Shown here in pieces: positions 28,683 to 41,732 of a DNA stretch of 64,000 bases. Under the pieces are notes generated by a model that was not told the origin of the DNA, searched no databases, and saw nothing but the letters and a program-made list of their open reading frames with translations. Numbering within the stretch: position 1 is the first letter of the stretch; the number at the start of each line of letters is the position of its first letter. The stretch lies in assembly GCA_963070105.1 (NCBI GenBank), contig OY718803.1:4198507-4262506 (forward strand), in the 5' to 3' direction. Source of the stretch: Litomosoides sigmodontis. Lineage: Eukaryota; Nematoda; Chromadorea; Rhabditida; Onchocercidae. The position numbers and the translations under genes are program-made.

Positions 28683-31600
28683 CTACATTTTTGTTTCTGA
28701 TTTCTGATTATCCAGCAATGGTGTTTCCTCGTTATTCGATTGTGTATTGGAGTTTGTTGATGTCGGTTTAGTGACCCGTATAATTATGGCATCGTCATCT
28801 TCCTCATTATCATCTGGAAGCTTCACTTCAGGCGCTGATCTGGAAATTCTTCCACATTTCTTTTTTCTTTCTTTAAATATTTTATCAAATCCTCCAAAGA
28901 TTTACATGAATATTTCACTTTGTGCAGTATATGTTTAAAGCATGTCTGACAATATTTGATGAACACGTGGTGTGACTGGAAGTGACGTCTTTTTAATCTG
29001 ATTAATAATTTTAAATTTCACTCTTATCACAATCGGTAATTGAATTTCAATATTAATTTTTATTCTATCTTATTCCTTCAATAGCGAATTAACTTGAAGT
29101 TATGCGGGATAATGTACAAAAATCTAAGCAATGTGAGAAGCAGCATTAATCATTCTCATAATTTATATTAATTGAAAATTGTAAATAGTTTTAGAAATAA
29201 ATATAATCTTTTGTAAATAAATTAATACCATGCAAAAATCAATATTTTTAAAAATTTTCTCGAATTCCTGAAGTGGAAAAAGCTTCTTCTTGAATTAGCA
29301 AAAGAAGAAAAACTTGTCACGAAAAAATGCCTAGTTAATTTGTAATACGCCTTTCACAAGAACGCATGAAGGGACACTGACTATCCCCTCATGCTTTATT
29401 GAAAGAAGTCCAGAAAACACATAATGTCGGGAAATACTTCCATAGATTGAGCAGAATAATCGAATCCTCGTCAGCTAATATTCGTGCCTGTTTGACTTGA
29501 GTGGAAGTGCCTTTGACACATCCCGTCGTAGTCAACGTCATCCATTTGATAACTTTTTTACCACAATGAAATATGAAAGGTAAACAAATTTGAAATGATA
29601 AAAAGAAAACTCCAAACTTTGCATTGGTTATTTCATGAAATATATAACACTCACGCTGCTGCTGTAGATGAAGACGACTGATTCGTTCCCAAAGTGATAT
29701 GCTTCCACATTCCAGTTTTGTTTACTTCATTGGAGATATTCATATTATGGATGTTAGGCGAAGGCTCTTGAATTGCAGCCAAGGGTATTTTGATTATTTC
29801 TCCACTTGCTGTTGGAATATGCAAATGCGCTTCCGTCTTTACGGCATGTATAGTACCTTGATTCTCTTCTAGGTCTATGTCGAATTCTTCCTGAATCAGC
29901 ATTCATTTCAGAATTATTAGGATGAAAGGACTATTTCCATCTGTTTCAATCATGTTCGAACATTGAAAATTAGCGAAAAAAACACATTAGGAAGGTATAC
30001 TTATCCCAAATGACAAAGTAAATCACTGCAAATACAAACCATTACGCTTTTCTTCCTCTTCATATCCTCCTTTTTTCTTAAGTGAAAGTCAGGCATCTTA
30101 TCGTCCAGATAACGCAAGTCTTTCTCCGTGAAAAACTTTTCCATGATCTTCCGAACAGCAACCATTACCACCAACTGAAAAACTAAGTAACATTATTCTG
30201 CGTCCTTTCGAAAAAAAAATACCGATAAAAAGATTGGTGGATGTTGTGCTACAAAGTCGAAATAAACACAGTTAATTTAACTTGAAAAAAATGTTGCTAC
30301 AGCAAAAGACTAGAGTTGAATAAATTTACGTGAAAGATAAAAGCATACCATAATTGGGAAGGCAATAGAGGTTCCTTTGATAGATTTGACAACCCATAAA
30401 ACTACGAGACAGGCAACCTGGCAAAAAGTGAACTTATGAATCACCGATATTGGCACATGTCGAATGTAAATAGTATCTGGTTGATATCTGAAATTGATGA
30501 TTTCTTCTTCAGTATACATGATTCAACATTAATTACTTGACATTAGGATAACTGTATAGGGGACTTAATAAGCAATGAAATGAATATGGCTAAATTCTTA
30601 GTCACTATTGAAATGGTGCTCGGATTAAAATAATATATTTTGGCATTATGAGGTCATCTAAAAGATGAATGCATAATGTCCTACAATATAACTTTCTCTG
30701 ACATTATTACTCACGACTTAACAAAGATATTTCTGAGCATTACTTATTATGTATACTAATAAAAGAAAGTAAACGTAGTTGCTATCATATTAGATTAAAA
30801 TTGTTTAATGAATTTTAAAGGAAGTGGGAGAAAAAAATATCGAAAAAATAACTTTAAAAGGAAGAGAATATCAAAAAGTTATTTTAGAATACAAACTTCA
30901 TGGGCATTAGTAAGAGAAGGATTCGATCGAAGAGCTGTATGCCACCAAGCGCAGCTATACCCATGTATAAGAATACACCGTACAACACAGGCATTGGTAT
31001 ATGGCTAAGAACACCTGTCATTAGTACCGAACAGCCAATAAATATGAAAGTAACAATACCAGTAACTCGTTGTTCCCTGAAATTCTTGATATTTCTTAAT
31101 AACAGCAAGTCTCCTAAAGTTCAATTCAATCCAAATTACCACATTGAAAAGGAGAAGATCGCTGAGCTTAATCAATTCATGGCTATTTCTAAAGCGACTC
31201 ATAAGCGGCAACAGTCAAACTATTTGCTTCAATTGTTAAATTTAATGACTTGAAAATCCTAAATCTACTGATAATTACCAAAAGTATCTTAACTTCTTAA
31301 ACGCCACTTAAACATCATATTCTACTGCATCTGCAGACTATTTGAATGCCATCCCAGTACAATAAGTTCCAGAAAATTTTACTTCTTTTAACTGCTAAAC
31401 CTCCGAACTACCATTTTTAGAAAATTTAGAACTCTAGTAACCTACCGGACACCAATAAACTGAGCAACTTCACCCGGAGCTCGAGATTCCGACTCGAGCT
31501 TCAATGAATTAACGTGGTTTATTGAAAGCACCGTGGCGGCCACATATATTGGCAGTCCGAGTGTACCAACTATAAGAATGAGGAATGCCAAAACACATAA

Positions 31601-34600
31601 ATCCAAATGGTAACCGTAACCCTATAAATTCACAAGTCAACAAACATTAGCGGAAAAATTTGCTTTTTACAATTTACGTCTTAATTTTTTTTTAATTTAT
31701 GACATAAATTTTTATGCTCTCAGAGGAAAGAAAAAGCATGTTTAGTGATGCTCATTGATAGGATGTACAATGTACCATTGCAGTGTACATTCTAATAATA
31801 GACTTGCCATTTAAAAGATACAAATATGTAGATCTGATAAATAAACTTGGAGTGACCATTATCAAAGCATGCCGCCTAATATATTGGCAATTAATTAAAA
31901 TTTAAAAATTCCATATGTCCGCATTTCAATGTTCAGTTGAGCAATCGTTCGATTATAAGGGAAAACAAAAAAGGAAAAAATGATGGAATCAAATACCTTT
32001 TTCAACTTATTTTCCTTGCGATTCACTATAACTGTCGTAATTTGCTGATCCATGAAGATGAGGATGCATGCCAGTATCGCTGGAATGAAAGAGACTAATG
32101 ACGTCCAAAGTGGGTTACCATTAAACGGTGGTACGTACCAACCACGTCCTTCCCATGTAGGCTAAAATAATAATATTATTCGTTAACTAAGAAAAATCAT
32201 ACTCATTGAAATGAACGAACATATGCTTAACATTTGTAAAACATACGTTAGAATTCTAAAAGAAACACGAAATTATAAAAATTTCCTACTCGATAAAATT
32301 TTGTTCGCATTTTAACATCCGACAACAATTAACTGTTTGCTTGTGTTATCTAAAATTTAAAATATTACTCGAAAAGTGGAAGGGACGTTAAGCTTGGGAG
32401 TACTGATACCAACATACATATCGATGGAAGTCATAATAATAATGGCAATCATTACTGCAAAATCACTAAAAATCTGTCGAATTCGCGATGGAAAATAACA
32501 GGTATTTCTCATTCTCTGCAATGCATAAATTGAATTCAAATTTTGTGAAAAGTCGAACTGCAACTTGGAGTTCAATTTGCCATTAAAAAAACGGTGATTT
32601 TCTGATAAAATATTGCGAAAATTCATTTGTCGGATACTTCGGCTAACAAGCTTCCTGGGAAAAAGGGACACAGATCCATCTGTTACTGAACATCGGAATA
32701 TTAGTGAAACGGTACTGACTGAAATTGTACTTCTTTATGTAAGTAACACGGTAACATCATAATGAATGGGAAACCGTTTGTTAAGGTAAGGTAGCTGTCT
32801 AAAAACAAAGCCTATTTCGATGATAACTGATGAAATTGTTAGTCTCCGAACAAAGTGCATGAAATAAGAAATTTGTTTTCAGAAATTATAGCATCAAATG
32901 AGGAGCAACGCACGATCTTCAAGTGAATATTTAATGTCGGAGAGTTGGATTTGCAAAAGCTTAACCTGTGCAAATTGTTCTTTTATGAAGTTTAGGTAGC
33001 AAATGAAGTACAAGTAATACTAAAATCTTCAAACAAATTTGGAGAAGATTGTTTTTAAACGAAAAATACAGATTTCATTACGATATCAATGCCAATTAAT
33101 GATGGATCTACCATTCCTAATCTTTCAAATGATATATGAAAAGCGATTAATTGCCCAACGGCTTTTTCCATCTCTATTTTACATGACAATATTTCTATTA
33201 AATTGAAAAGAAATGATTTATCTAACAGAAGTGACTGATATTGTGCAATTATTATTGGAATATTTTGAAAGCTTTTGAATTGAATGTTACGCTTGAAATG
33301 AGTGAGTAATATTCAATTTTCCTAAACATTTATCTAAGTAAAAGGACAATTTCCAGACAAAGAAAATATTATATTAGTGCAAAACATAGAAATTGAAGTG
33401 TTTAATGGATCAAAAGGCATTAATATTACGCTTTATTTTTTGAAAGTTACCGCCGCAAGGAAATTATTCCTCACTTAACATTATTTTTTTGTTTCTCAGA
33501 AAAATTTTTTGAAAAAAAAAGAATTACGAGTTAAAAAAATACCTTAAAAACAGTCGCCAATGTGAATGTACCCAACATTAGTACCAATGACATCAAAAAT
33601 TTATCATAAAGTACGAAGCATCCGTCTCCTTCCAATGTACCATACAATCTTCTGCATCGATCATAACTAACCTAAATTCGAGTAAAATTAAAACTAGAGG
33701 ATGAATCTAACAAAAGAAAATAAGATTTTTTTTCATTGCTCTAGCAATTTCATCATTTATAACCCTGAAGTATTAACGCATCATAGATTTACATTATGAT
33801 ATTATAAAAAAGTGAAATAGTTCTCTCTCAATTATACGTGTTCTGTTTACAATTACAAAACAGCATAACTTCTTAGTGTGATTTCATTTTATAAGGGAGA
33901 AATATTTACTTGTGAATAATCGATAAAAGTATTGTTATGAACAATATCTTTCCAATTGTTCTTGTCGATGACACCTAATGCCTTCACTATAGGAACATCT
34001 TTACCAACACAGCGACATATTGCATTTGGATTCTGAAATATCAAACATAGCATTGAAAGAGTAATAAGCAAAAATAAAATCTCAACATTAAAGAAGGACC
34101 TCACCGTCTTATTGTACTCAACTATATCAAGTTGTGTTCTGATCTTGACAAGTTTCATTATTGCTTCGTAGATAAAAATAACAGCTATTAAAGTTGCAAA
34201 TGATTCTTCCGTAAATCGTGTTATATATGACACCTGAAAATAAGCTTAAAATAGTCTTAAAATTATTAGTTAATGCTAACTGAACCTCGAATTTAAGAAA
34301 AAAGAGGGAAATAATGAATTTGAAGGTAAAAAGAAACCAGAGCGCTAGCATCCGTAATGACCATTATGAATAAGATTAAGGCAGTCCAAACATGAATCCA
34401 AAAACGAAATGAGAGGTAGTCAATATTCAAACTAGTGCATAAATCGAACACGATCGTCTCAAACACTAGAACTGGTCCTGTGGAACCAATTATTGTAAGA
34501 GGTTGGCCACTGAACAAATGATAAGTAACACCGCAAATTGCACCACCAAATAAGTTTTCCATCGCTGCCTGAAGAAAAAACTCATTTCGAAAGACCTTAG

Positions 34601-37600
34601 TGTGCTCACCTTATCATGTAAATTTGATCCATAACCCCCACAATTCATCTTATTAGAACTTCCTAATAAATCTAGTAGCACACTTTGCACCTTTAGAAGG
34701 TTGCAAAAATCGGATGGCTTAGTAGTGTCACTTAGCATATGTGAATCTCGGATTTAAAACCAAAAAGTTTTAACAAGCACTTACCATTCTTTGATGTGTT
34801 GCTTCTTCGAGTAGTCCTCCAAAGGTAACAATGGGTGCAAGTAGTGCAAAATACATGAAACAAAATGTTGCAACACATTGCAAATTTAGCGAGTCGGTAA
34901 AATCTGATAAGTACCAAGGAATTTTCCGCTTTAAATCCATAATTAAACCTCCGAATAGGCGACCAGTACGCTTTAAGGCTGGATCACTAGCATGAGAATC
35001 TTCCTCCTCTACTTCCTGCAATTATATTCATTATAGTACCTAATAGTTGCTCCACAGATTTCAACACTTGCAGAGATTAGTCATTCCCATCTCCAAGGTC
35101 AATTGTTTTATTTTAACCGAAAACTTGAAATAACAAAATTTCTACTTTCATAAAATTAAAGTTGTTACTTTCTTTGGAGCAGGGACTTTGGTGAGCAATA
35201 ATTCATCGCCATGTTTTCGTTTATCCTGTGAAGGTACTTTATTTGGTGGCTCAATTCTAATGTTTGGATCCCATTCACCAGGTGGTAATACTGTTACCTG
35301 AGAAAGAGTAACTGCATAAGCAACTTCATTAATTTAAATTGAAGTAAAATTGGTGCTGTTGAAATGTTGAAGGTGCTTCAAGGTTATGACATGCAAGTCA
35401 AGAAAACATAAAACGATGGATTAAAAGTAAATATAGTTAGATGAGAGACCTGATCCAAGAATTCGTCAACACCATCCAAAAGATCATCACTATTCCTAGC
35501 TTTATATGCGACGTCATGGAATATCTGAAAAAAAGCATTACATGAAACAGAAAGTAATGTGCCCATGTAAAAAATTTTAATTGAAATTGCATTAAAATTT
35601 GCAACAATCTGTAATTTTTCAAACCTCATCAGACATAAGTGTAGCAATCGCACGTCCAATTTCCCGATACTGCGCAACATTTCCAGTGGGCCCTAGTAAA
35701 ACGAAAAAAAATCGAGTTGGGACTGGTACCTAAAAAAATCGAAATAGCGCTATCTGATTTATTTGAGTAAATCAGTGAAGAAAAAACAATAGCAGAAATG
35801 AACAAAGAGCAAGTGTATCATTGCATAATTTAGATCTTCCCAGAAAAAACAACCAAACAAAATCGAAAAAAGTAATTGCAAAAAAAAGTTTACTTCAGTA
35901 AGATCACCAAGCGTTACAGCATTTTTCAATCGGACAAAAGCAGTGATATATCGAGTCAGAAAATCCACTTCACCGACCAGTACATTTGATGCTTCAGCTC
36001 CTGATGGTAATTTTTTCATGAAATGAAGATTTCCTTTCATGTCGGCATGAGATCCCTCACGTGCCATCTCTTTCGGCGTTGATCCGATCTAAAATGCAAA
36101 ACAGCCACTGAGCAGAAATCAACAGGAATGCTACCGGTGAGTTCAATTCCTACCACTTAACCTATCTTCTGCATTTAATACTATTATTTAATCAATTTTT
36201 ACCTACCATAAAATTTCAAAAAAGGAAGAAGCAACGATTCACAACTAAGCTGGTTATAAGATCAAAGGTTTTTGTAAAATTTCATTGTTTTTAACTATAT
36301 TTAATTCCTTCTTCTTTCAAAAAATACAATTAAAAAGGTTTTTATTTTGTATAAATATTTTCATAATTATTTTAACGCAATTATGAAATAATTTAACAAA
36401 GTAATAATTGTCTCTGTGAGGAGGGGAATTGTGCAGAAATTCATCACAAACCTTCATTTCCCGATTTTGATATGAACTTAATTTACTTTAGCAAATCATT
36501 GAAAGTATTATCACATTAGGTGAAATTGCTAATTGTTTTAAATAAATTATCGATGAAATCGTTACATCGATCATTTGATATTAAACATGTTAAACTGAAA
36601 TTGTGCCATTTTCTTGGTGTTTTTCTCCGTTGTGCTAGCGAAGTAATGTGAAGTTCTGTTGCAATTAATTTTTTTTTTCATTTTCAGTCAAACGATAACA
36701 ACAACAACTGCCAGCCACTGCCACTACTACTATTACTACTACTACAGTGGATGAGATCATCTCATGCCAGTGCTTTGAGAGAATATAACTAATTTTACTT
36801 CTCATCGCTTTCTTCCTTTCTTTGATTTCCAGTTCAGTTCAAAATCGACCACTTAAAAAGCGCGCCGTATGTAATATTTAAATGCATTTAACTTAGATTT
36901 CTGATAAACAAAATAAATAATGAGAGTGGGAAGTAAAATTATGCTCCACTAGTAGATGGATATCTCAAGCATATCGTCAATAAATTATCGCCTAAGACGT
37001 TTACTTTCGTTAAGGTGTTTACTGGCATTATATTATATCATAGCATCGATAAGAAATTCATTTGTGCATATAATTAAATTCACCGAAAAATAACCCAATA
37101 CTTCACCTCCCATATCCTTAACTGTTCTAATGCAATATACAGTAATGTTATGTGCTAGTTGTTGTTCTGAACGATTAAAATAAAAGTCCTTGTGCTTTAC
37201 CTCAATTATCCCACATTTCTATTATTTCGATAGTTACCCGTTTTTCAGTGTTTTATTAAATTGATGAAAATCTTTTAATCTTATCAATCTGATAAAACAC
37301 TGAATAGTCGAACTAAGAAAACTCAAAAAAACTTCATCCATAATCGATTATAAAAAACCCAAGTTTCTAAAGTTACTTAGTATCACAATTTGATGAAATG
37401 TTAGAAAAAAATATGACATTTACTACTGATAAATGATACTCCAAGGCATCCTTGAATGTAAATATCACCCTCGTTTCCCTTCCCTCTTCTTTATTTCGCA
37501 CACACATTACACACACACACACATACCGATTTTAAAACAAATTTCACACCTATATCTAAATTGCAGCAAATTATCTCGTTCAGACCCTACTTGTTGTTCA

Positions 37601-40450
37601 CATCAACTAAGACTTTTACGTTTACTCATCCATCTCATATACCGCCAAGGCTTACGAATACAAAAAAAGGAGAAATATTAACTTTGTTCCTTAAGGCTTT
37701 GCTTCATATGCGAACTTGGCAAATGAGAACTTAGAAGTTTTAGGAAAAGGAATAAACAATGGGTGTTTTAGGAAATATTGTAGGAAACTATAAAGTGTAT
37801 GGAGGGAGTGAAACGTAAAAAGTTTAGTTTACCATCCACTATGATAAAGCTTTCCTTCAAACACTGAATCTTCACACCGTTACTTCCTCATCCTTATAAC
37901 CTTTTATTGCTTGTCAGATGATTAGCTTTGGTTAAATTAAAAAAAGATCATGTTTTTACAAAGAATAAATAAATAAATAAGGTGAGGAAGCATTGCAATT
38001 ATTAATAAAATTTTAAAAGATCTAAATTTTTATTTTCAAGCAGTTAAAAATGGCAGTTCCAAAGTAATTAAAGTAATCTCATATTCAGGGCCTATAAAAT
38101 TAAGATTGGAATTTGGAAAATTGGGATCAAAGTTGAAAACATGAAGAGTTAATTTAATCGAAAAAAATTAGCTGTAAACGAGACAATGTAATAATCGAAT
38201 GATTTGGATTGATTTCCATAGAAGAAATGCATTACATTAAATAAATTACTTCCACAACCACATAACTCTAACTCTGAACATTCCTAGGCATTCAGTGAAT
38301 TTCAAACGACTAAATATCGATTAATTCAAGAAATTTTCCACGGTAACATCTGTTTATGTCTGAAATTTGAAATAAAATAAAGAATTACTTCCGGTAATTT
38401 TAAACTTGGCGTTTTTGGCGATGTTTCGGTGCCTTCGTTTATTGTTCCTTCCTGTAACTTTCCCAGATTTCGTCCGTGCGAAAATGTCTTACCAATGTCG
38501 GATATCGACCGCACTGCATTCAGGAAGCCACTTTGCGAAGAACCATTACCATTTCCTGTTCCACGTGCCTTAAATGTATGATTCATTACTTCAACTCGCA
38601 CTCTTTCAACTTGAAATTGAGTACGAAATCCAGCATTATTCATCTCCATTTTTATTTGGTAAAGTGAATAAATAATCCTAAATGTACAAGAAACCCTAGA
38701 ATGCAAATGACATATGACTTATGAAAAAAGGAAGAGAGTGTTGAGTGTTGAGAAGTTAAATGAGAAGAGAATGTTATTTGAGGAAGGTTAACGTATAGAT
38801 TTAATGCATAATTCATGGTAAAAGATGACATGGTGGTACGTTAGCATATAATGAATGAAAGTAAAGACTAACAGAAAAATGATATAAACGAAGTGGAGTC
38901 CTTCAATTCTACTTTGGTAAATTCAAGGAAGGAAATAAAAGTTAGTTACTTGTTCATACTGATGAGTGTGTCGCTTTGAAAGAACATTGCGAACTTCATC
39001 AACTTCAGTCTCTCCTAGTTGCTGGGCTGCCACTAAGTGTTCCAAAATCTCTTCTGGAAAACGAAAGAACGTATTTCATAAAAATTCGTTAATGACACTT
39101 TTTTTTAAAATTCGCTAATGACACTGAGGCTTTTTAGATATATAAAATATGAACTGACCAATAAGTTCTGAAAATTCTTTCACTTCAGAATCCATAATTA
39201 TAACACCGTTCATCAAACAAGAGCGTAATTGAAGCAGCGCATGCAATGACAAAGTGGCCACATGCGGTTTTGACCAACGATTGCCACCTTCCTCAACATC
39301 TTCCTCAAATTTCACCCATCTAGCTGTTTCACGCCATTCTTCAACCACCCCGGAACGCGTCAATTCACCCATCTCCGTAAACAAGGCTGGTAATTCATCT
39401 TGCTCTTTGAGCAGGAACATCACTCGTGCGCCAGGCGCTAAAATAAAATTTTTTAGCGCAAATTTATGATAATTTTGATTTGCAATTAATTTCATTAATT
39501 TATTATAAATAAGGAGCGGTTACTCAATGAGTAACTTTTTATATTAATGAAGAAAAAGTGTCACTTTTTCTCGAAAGACATTTTTCTCCATTTCAAATAA
39601 CAAAATGCTTTTTGTCTCTTTCCCTGTGTGTGTGTGTGTTTGTGTGTCCTTTTCCAAATACAGGAAAGGGGAATTTATTGAAATAGAAATGATTACTTTA
39701 AGGAATGAATGTAAATTAATTTAAATAGGAGAACTGGTCAACACTTTATTTTGCGAACATTTCAAAAATCGCCTTGAAAGAAAAAAAAGAGAAAGAGGCT
39801 GAAGTGAACTCGGAATGAATGATATGGGAAAAGTTTTCCTGTCTCATTCAACAGATTTATGCTTTTTTATTGCAAAAATTTCTTGTATTAATAAGCTAGA
39901 AATTTATTTTCTAAAAATTTTTCTTCAAACTTAAATATATGCTTTAGAATGACGTATGCTTTGGCACAAAATAATGCTGAATGATTGTGCTCTATCACAA
40001 ACTCACCTTCTCTTGGAATGATTTTAAGGTGCTTGAAATTCACAAATTTATCATCTCACTATCACTACGATTACTGAGAATTAAAGGAAGGAAGTAAGAA
40101 AGAAAGGATTATCTTGTCTTACCCAGATCGGCTAGGTGTTGTTTCTCCTGATCAATGCTGTCACGATGACGGGTCATTCTTCGTTTCCGCTCTGTGCCAT
40201 CACTCATTTCAATGTAAGTGTCCCAAATGCTTCCACGATGTTTCAAATTATGATGCTCAATTTGTTCCGGTTCTGCCAATGGTGCACGTTGTGTTTCATC
40301 GGATATTTGCGCTGATGGCGTGATCACATTAGCAATAGCTGATTGTTGCTTTGATGAAGATGACGCTGTTACGTGTACGGGCGTGGGCGGTAACGACGAT
40401 GCTTTATTGCTATTATTACTATCATCACTATCAGCCTTCATATTCCGCAT
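28683..40450 (-). CDS. SLC4-family bicarbonate transporter (Na+-coupled type, ABTS-1/NBC-like)
   Basis: Plasma-membrane HCO3- transporter controlling cell pH and chloride. Exons: 28683-28839, 29655-29890, 30040-30174, 30349-30487, 30897-31076, 31446-31621, 31997-32161, 32369-32515, 33543-33671, 33910-34032, 34105-34233, 34338-34568, 34785-35015, 35169-35297, 35450-35524, 35625-35729, 35894-36088, 38389-38568, 38950-39053, 39159-39437, 40123-40450; 3573 nt, 1190 residues, all phases consistent. The cytoplasmic domain shows [47 protein letters not shown] and [17 protein letters not shown]. The membrane domain shows [34 protein letters not shown], a KLVK motif (about 646-649, the DIDS-site type), [27 protein letters not shown] and [15 protein letters not shown] and NNT sites lie in the large extracellular loop. 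The sequence resembles Na+-driven Cl-/HCO3- exchangers and NBCs more than AE types; ion coupling cannot be read from sequence. The 38568 boundary is the least certain. Confidence 0.95.
32880..33173 (+). repeat. Dispersed repeat, copy A (in an SLC4 intron)
   Basis: This stretch, in the intron between exons 32369-32515 and 33543-33671, is the reverse complement of 45654-46018 at roughly 85-90% identity by eye, for example sharing CGATCTTCAAGTGAATAT and CTAATCTTTCAAATGATATA. No coding frame or clear terminal repeats were seen. Probably a non-autonomous element. Confidence 0.85.
36089..38388 (-). other. Longest SLC4 intron
   Basis: 2.3 kb, AT-rich. Holds a CAA/ACT trinucleotide-rich stretch near 36690-36750, a near-palindrome at 37244-37304 and a short CA run near 37501-37525. 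No exon recognised; the protein joins LKLPE to IGSTPKE across it. Confidence 0.7.
37244..37304. repeat. Inverted repeat with 13-bp arms
   Basis: TTCAGTGTTTTAT (37244-37256) pairs perfectly with ATAAAACACTGAA (37292-37304), and an inner TTGAT/ATCAA pair extends the fold. Lies within the longest SLC4 intron. Confidence 0.8.
39625..39648. repeat. Short (TG)n tract in an SLC4 intron
   Basis: TG repeats broken once by TTTG, in the intron before the first coding exon. Confidence 0.9.
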
Positions 40451-40454
40451 ATCT
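40448..40454 (-). promoter_or_regulatory. Likely SL trans-splice acceptor at the SLC4 start
   Basis: The minus strand reads CGTTAG ending at 40453, then two bases, then the ATG at 40450. Either a spliced leader or a 5' non-coding exon joins here. Confidence 0.4.
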
Positions 40455-40911
40455 AACGATTAGCAATAGTTCAGCAAGCGAATACAAATCTACACATGTA
40501 TGTTTTTTTTTTCAAAAAGAAAAGAAGCGCAGAAGTGATTTATGATTTCAGAAAGAAGCAAAATATCAATTACGAATGTAAGTTTTAGGATCGATAAGTG
40601 GATAGAACAACGTGTCAGTGATCCTCTGTGTTAGCGGAATTGTTGTAGGACGAAGTACAAGCAGGCGTAGGAGGAATGTTTCGAGTTTCGAATTAGGTCC
40701 TACAATGGCAACATCGACTCGAGCGCAAACTACACACGAACAGAGAAAACTTCACAAATTGACGGGAAAATAGGAAAAGCTGCCAGCTTACAGCGTCTAA
40801 TCTAGGGGAATCGATCATCCTTCGTCTTCATATTCAGGGACAACATTCATTCTGCTTCACGTATTTCTTCGCTTCGCGTGTGTGTGTCTTTCACTCTCTC
40901 TCGCAATGTAT

Positions 40912-40913
<2 letters not shown>

Positions 40914-40947
<34 letters not shown>

Positions 40948-40981
40948 ATGTATGTGTTGCGCGTGTGTGTGTGTGTGTGTC
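40914..40981. repeat. (TG)n microsatellite cluster upstream of SLC4
   Basis: Two TG runs (about 40914-40943 and 40963-40981) separated by CGTATGTATG-type sequence, in the presumed promoter region 0.5 kb upstream of the SLC4 start. Confidence 0.9.
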
Positions 40982-41705
40982 TGCGTAGTAGTAGTAGTAT
41001 AATGTTGCTGCCAGTTGCTGTGCCATCTAAACGAACGGTGGCGCCATTCGGCTAAAGTAGACGCCGATTGATGGCGATGGATGGCTGGCTCTACGGATGG
41101 ATAGCCAGACGGAAATGGGCACACGAGTGTTATCGTCCGTGCACTTTTTTTCACTTCTCAAATTTCACGTGTACGTCTCGTCTATCACATCAACACTATC
41201 CTCATCGGTTCTTAGCACTTGCATTTTGAGGAAAAGGAAGAAATATGACAGTGTGGAAGGAAATGACTGAAATAAGCCTGATTTAAGACGTGATTTAATC
41301 TCACGTGTAATGATGCATTATCGTTTGTTTGTTGGAATTTCAACGCAGCAATATTTCAACAAAAAAAAGAAAGGAAGAAACCAGCAAAGGCTTTAAGTAT
41401 CGCAAAAAAGGGAAGTTTGATTTTGTGGTGGTGCTGCTAAAGAAAGGTGTAAATGAAGTGGAAATGGGTGGAGAAAAAGGGAGTGAGTGGAAACTGAGCT
41501 TAGGAAGAAACTGTAAGTATAAGTGCGTGGAAATTGAAAACCGAAAGGATGCTAAGCATTTAGGAGGAGGAGAGGGGGAGAGGGTGGAAACAATGGAAGA
41601 AGCAATGAAGTGCGAAGCAGATGATGCTGCGTGTGTAAACAAGTTTTTTTCAGAGAAATGGTTGCAAATGTTGTTTGTTGCATGACAACCCGACTGATAA
41701 AGTGT

Positions 41706-41732
41706 TGGATGGATGGATGGATGGATGGATGG
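41706..41732. repeat. (GGAT)n microsatellite
   Basis: Six to seven GGAT units in the SLC4 upstream region. Confidence 0.95.

Noticed and set aside
28747..28938. Plus-strand Ser-rich frame
   Set aside because: Antisense shadow of the last SLC4 exon.
34490..34738. Minus-strand frame between two SLC4 exons containing [17 protein letters not shown] and a GTGAGC donor, possible alternative exon
   Set aside because: The best acceptor gives 53 nt, which breaks the reading frame, and direct joining of the flanking exons reproduces the conserved SLC4 sequence.
36740..36790. TGAGATCAT sequence resembling the seed of the bantam/miR-58 family
   Set aside because: It is only part of the local palindrome GATGAGATCATCTCATG. 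No precursor-length hairpin surrounds it.
40891..41154. Minus-strand frame with a long His-Thr repeat
   Set aside because: Produced by the TG microsatellite read on the other strand.
41329..41685. 118-codon plus-strand frame, Lys/Glu/Gly-rich
   Set aside because: Purine-rich low-complexity sequence keeps the frame open on one strand and a Ser/Pro/Phe frame open on the other. No motif or splice signals.
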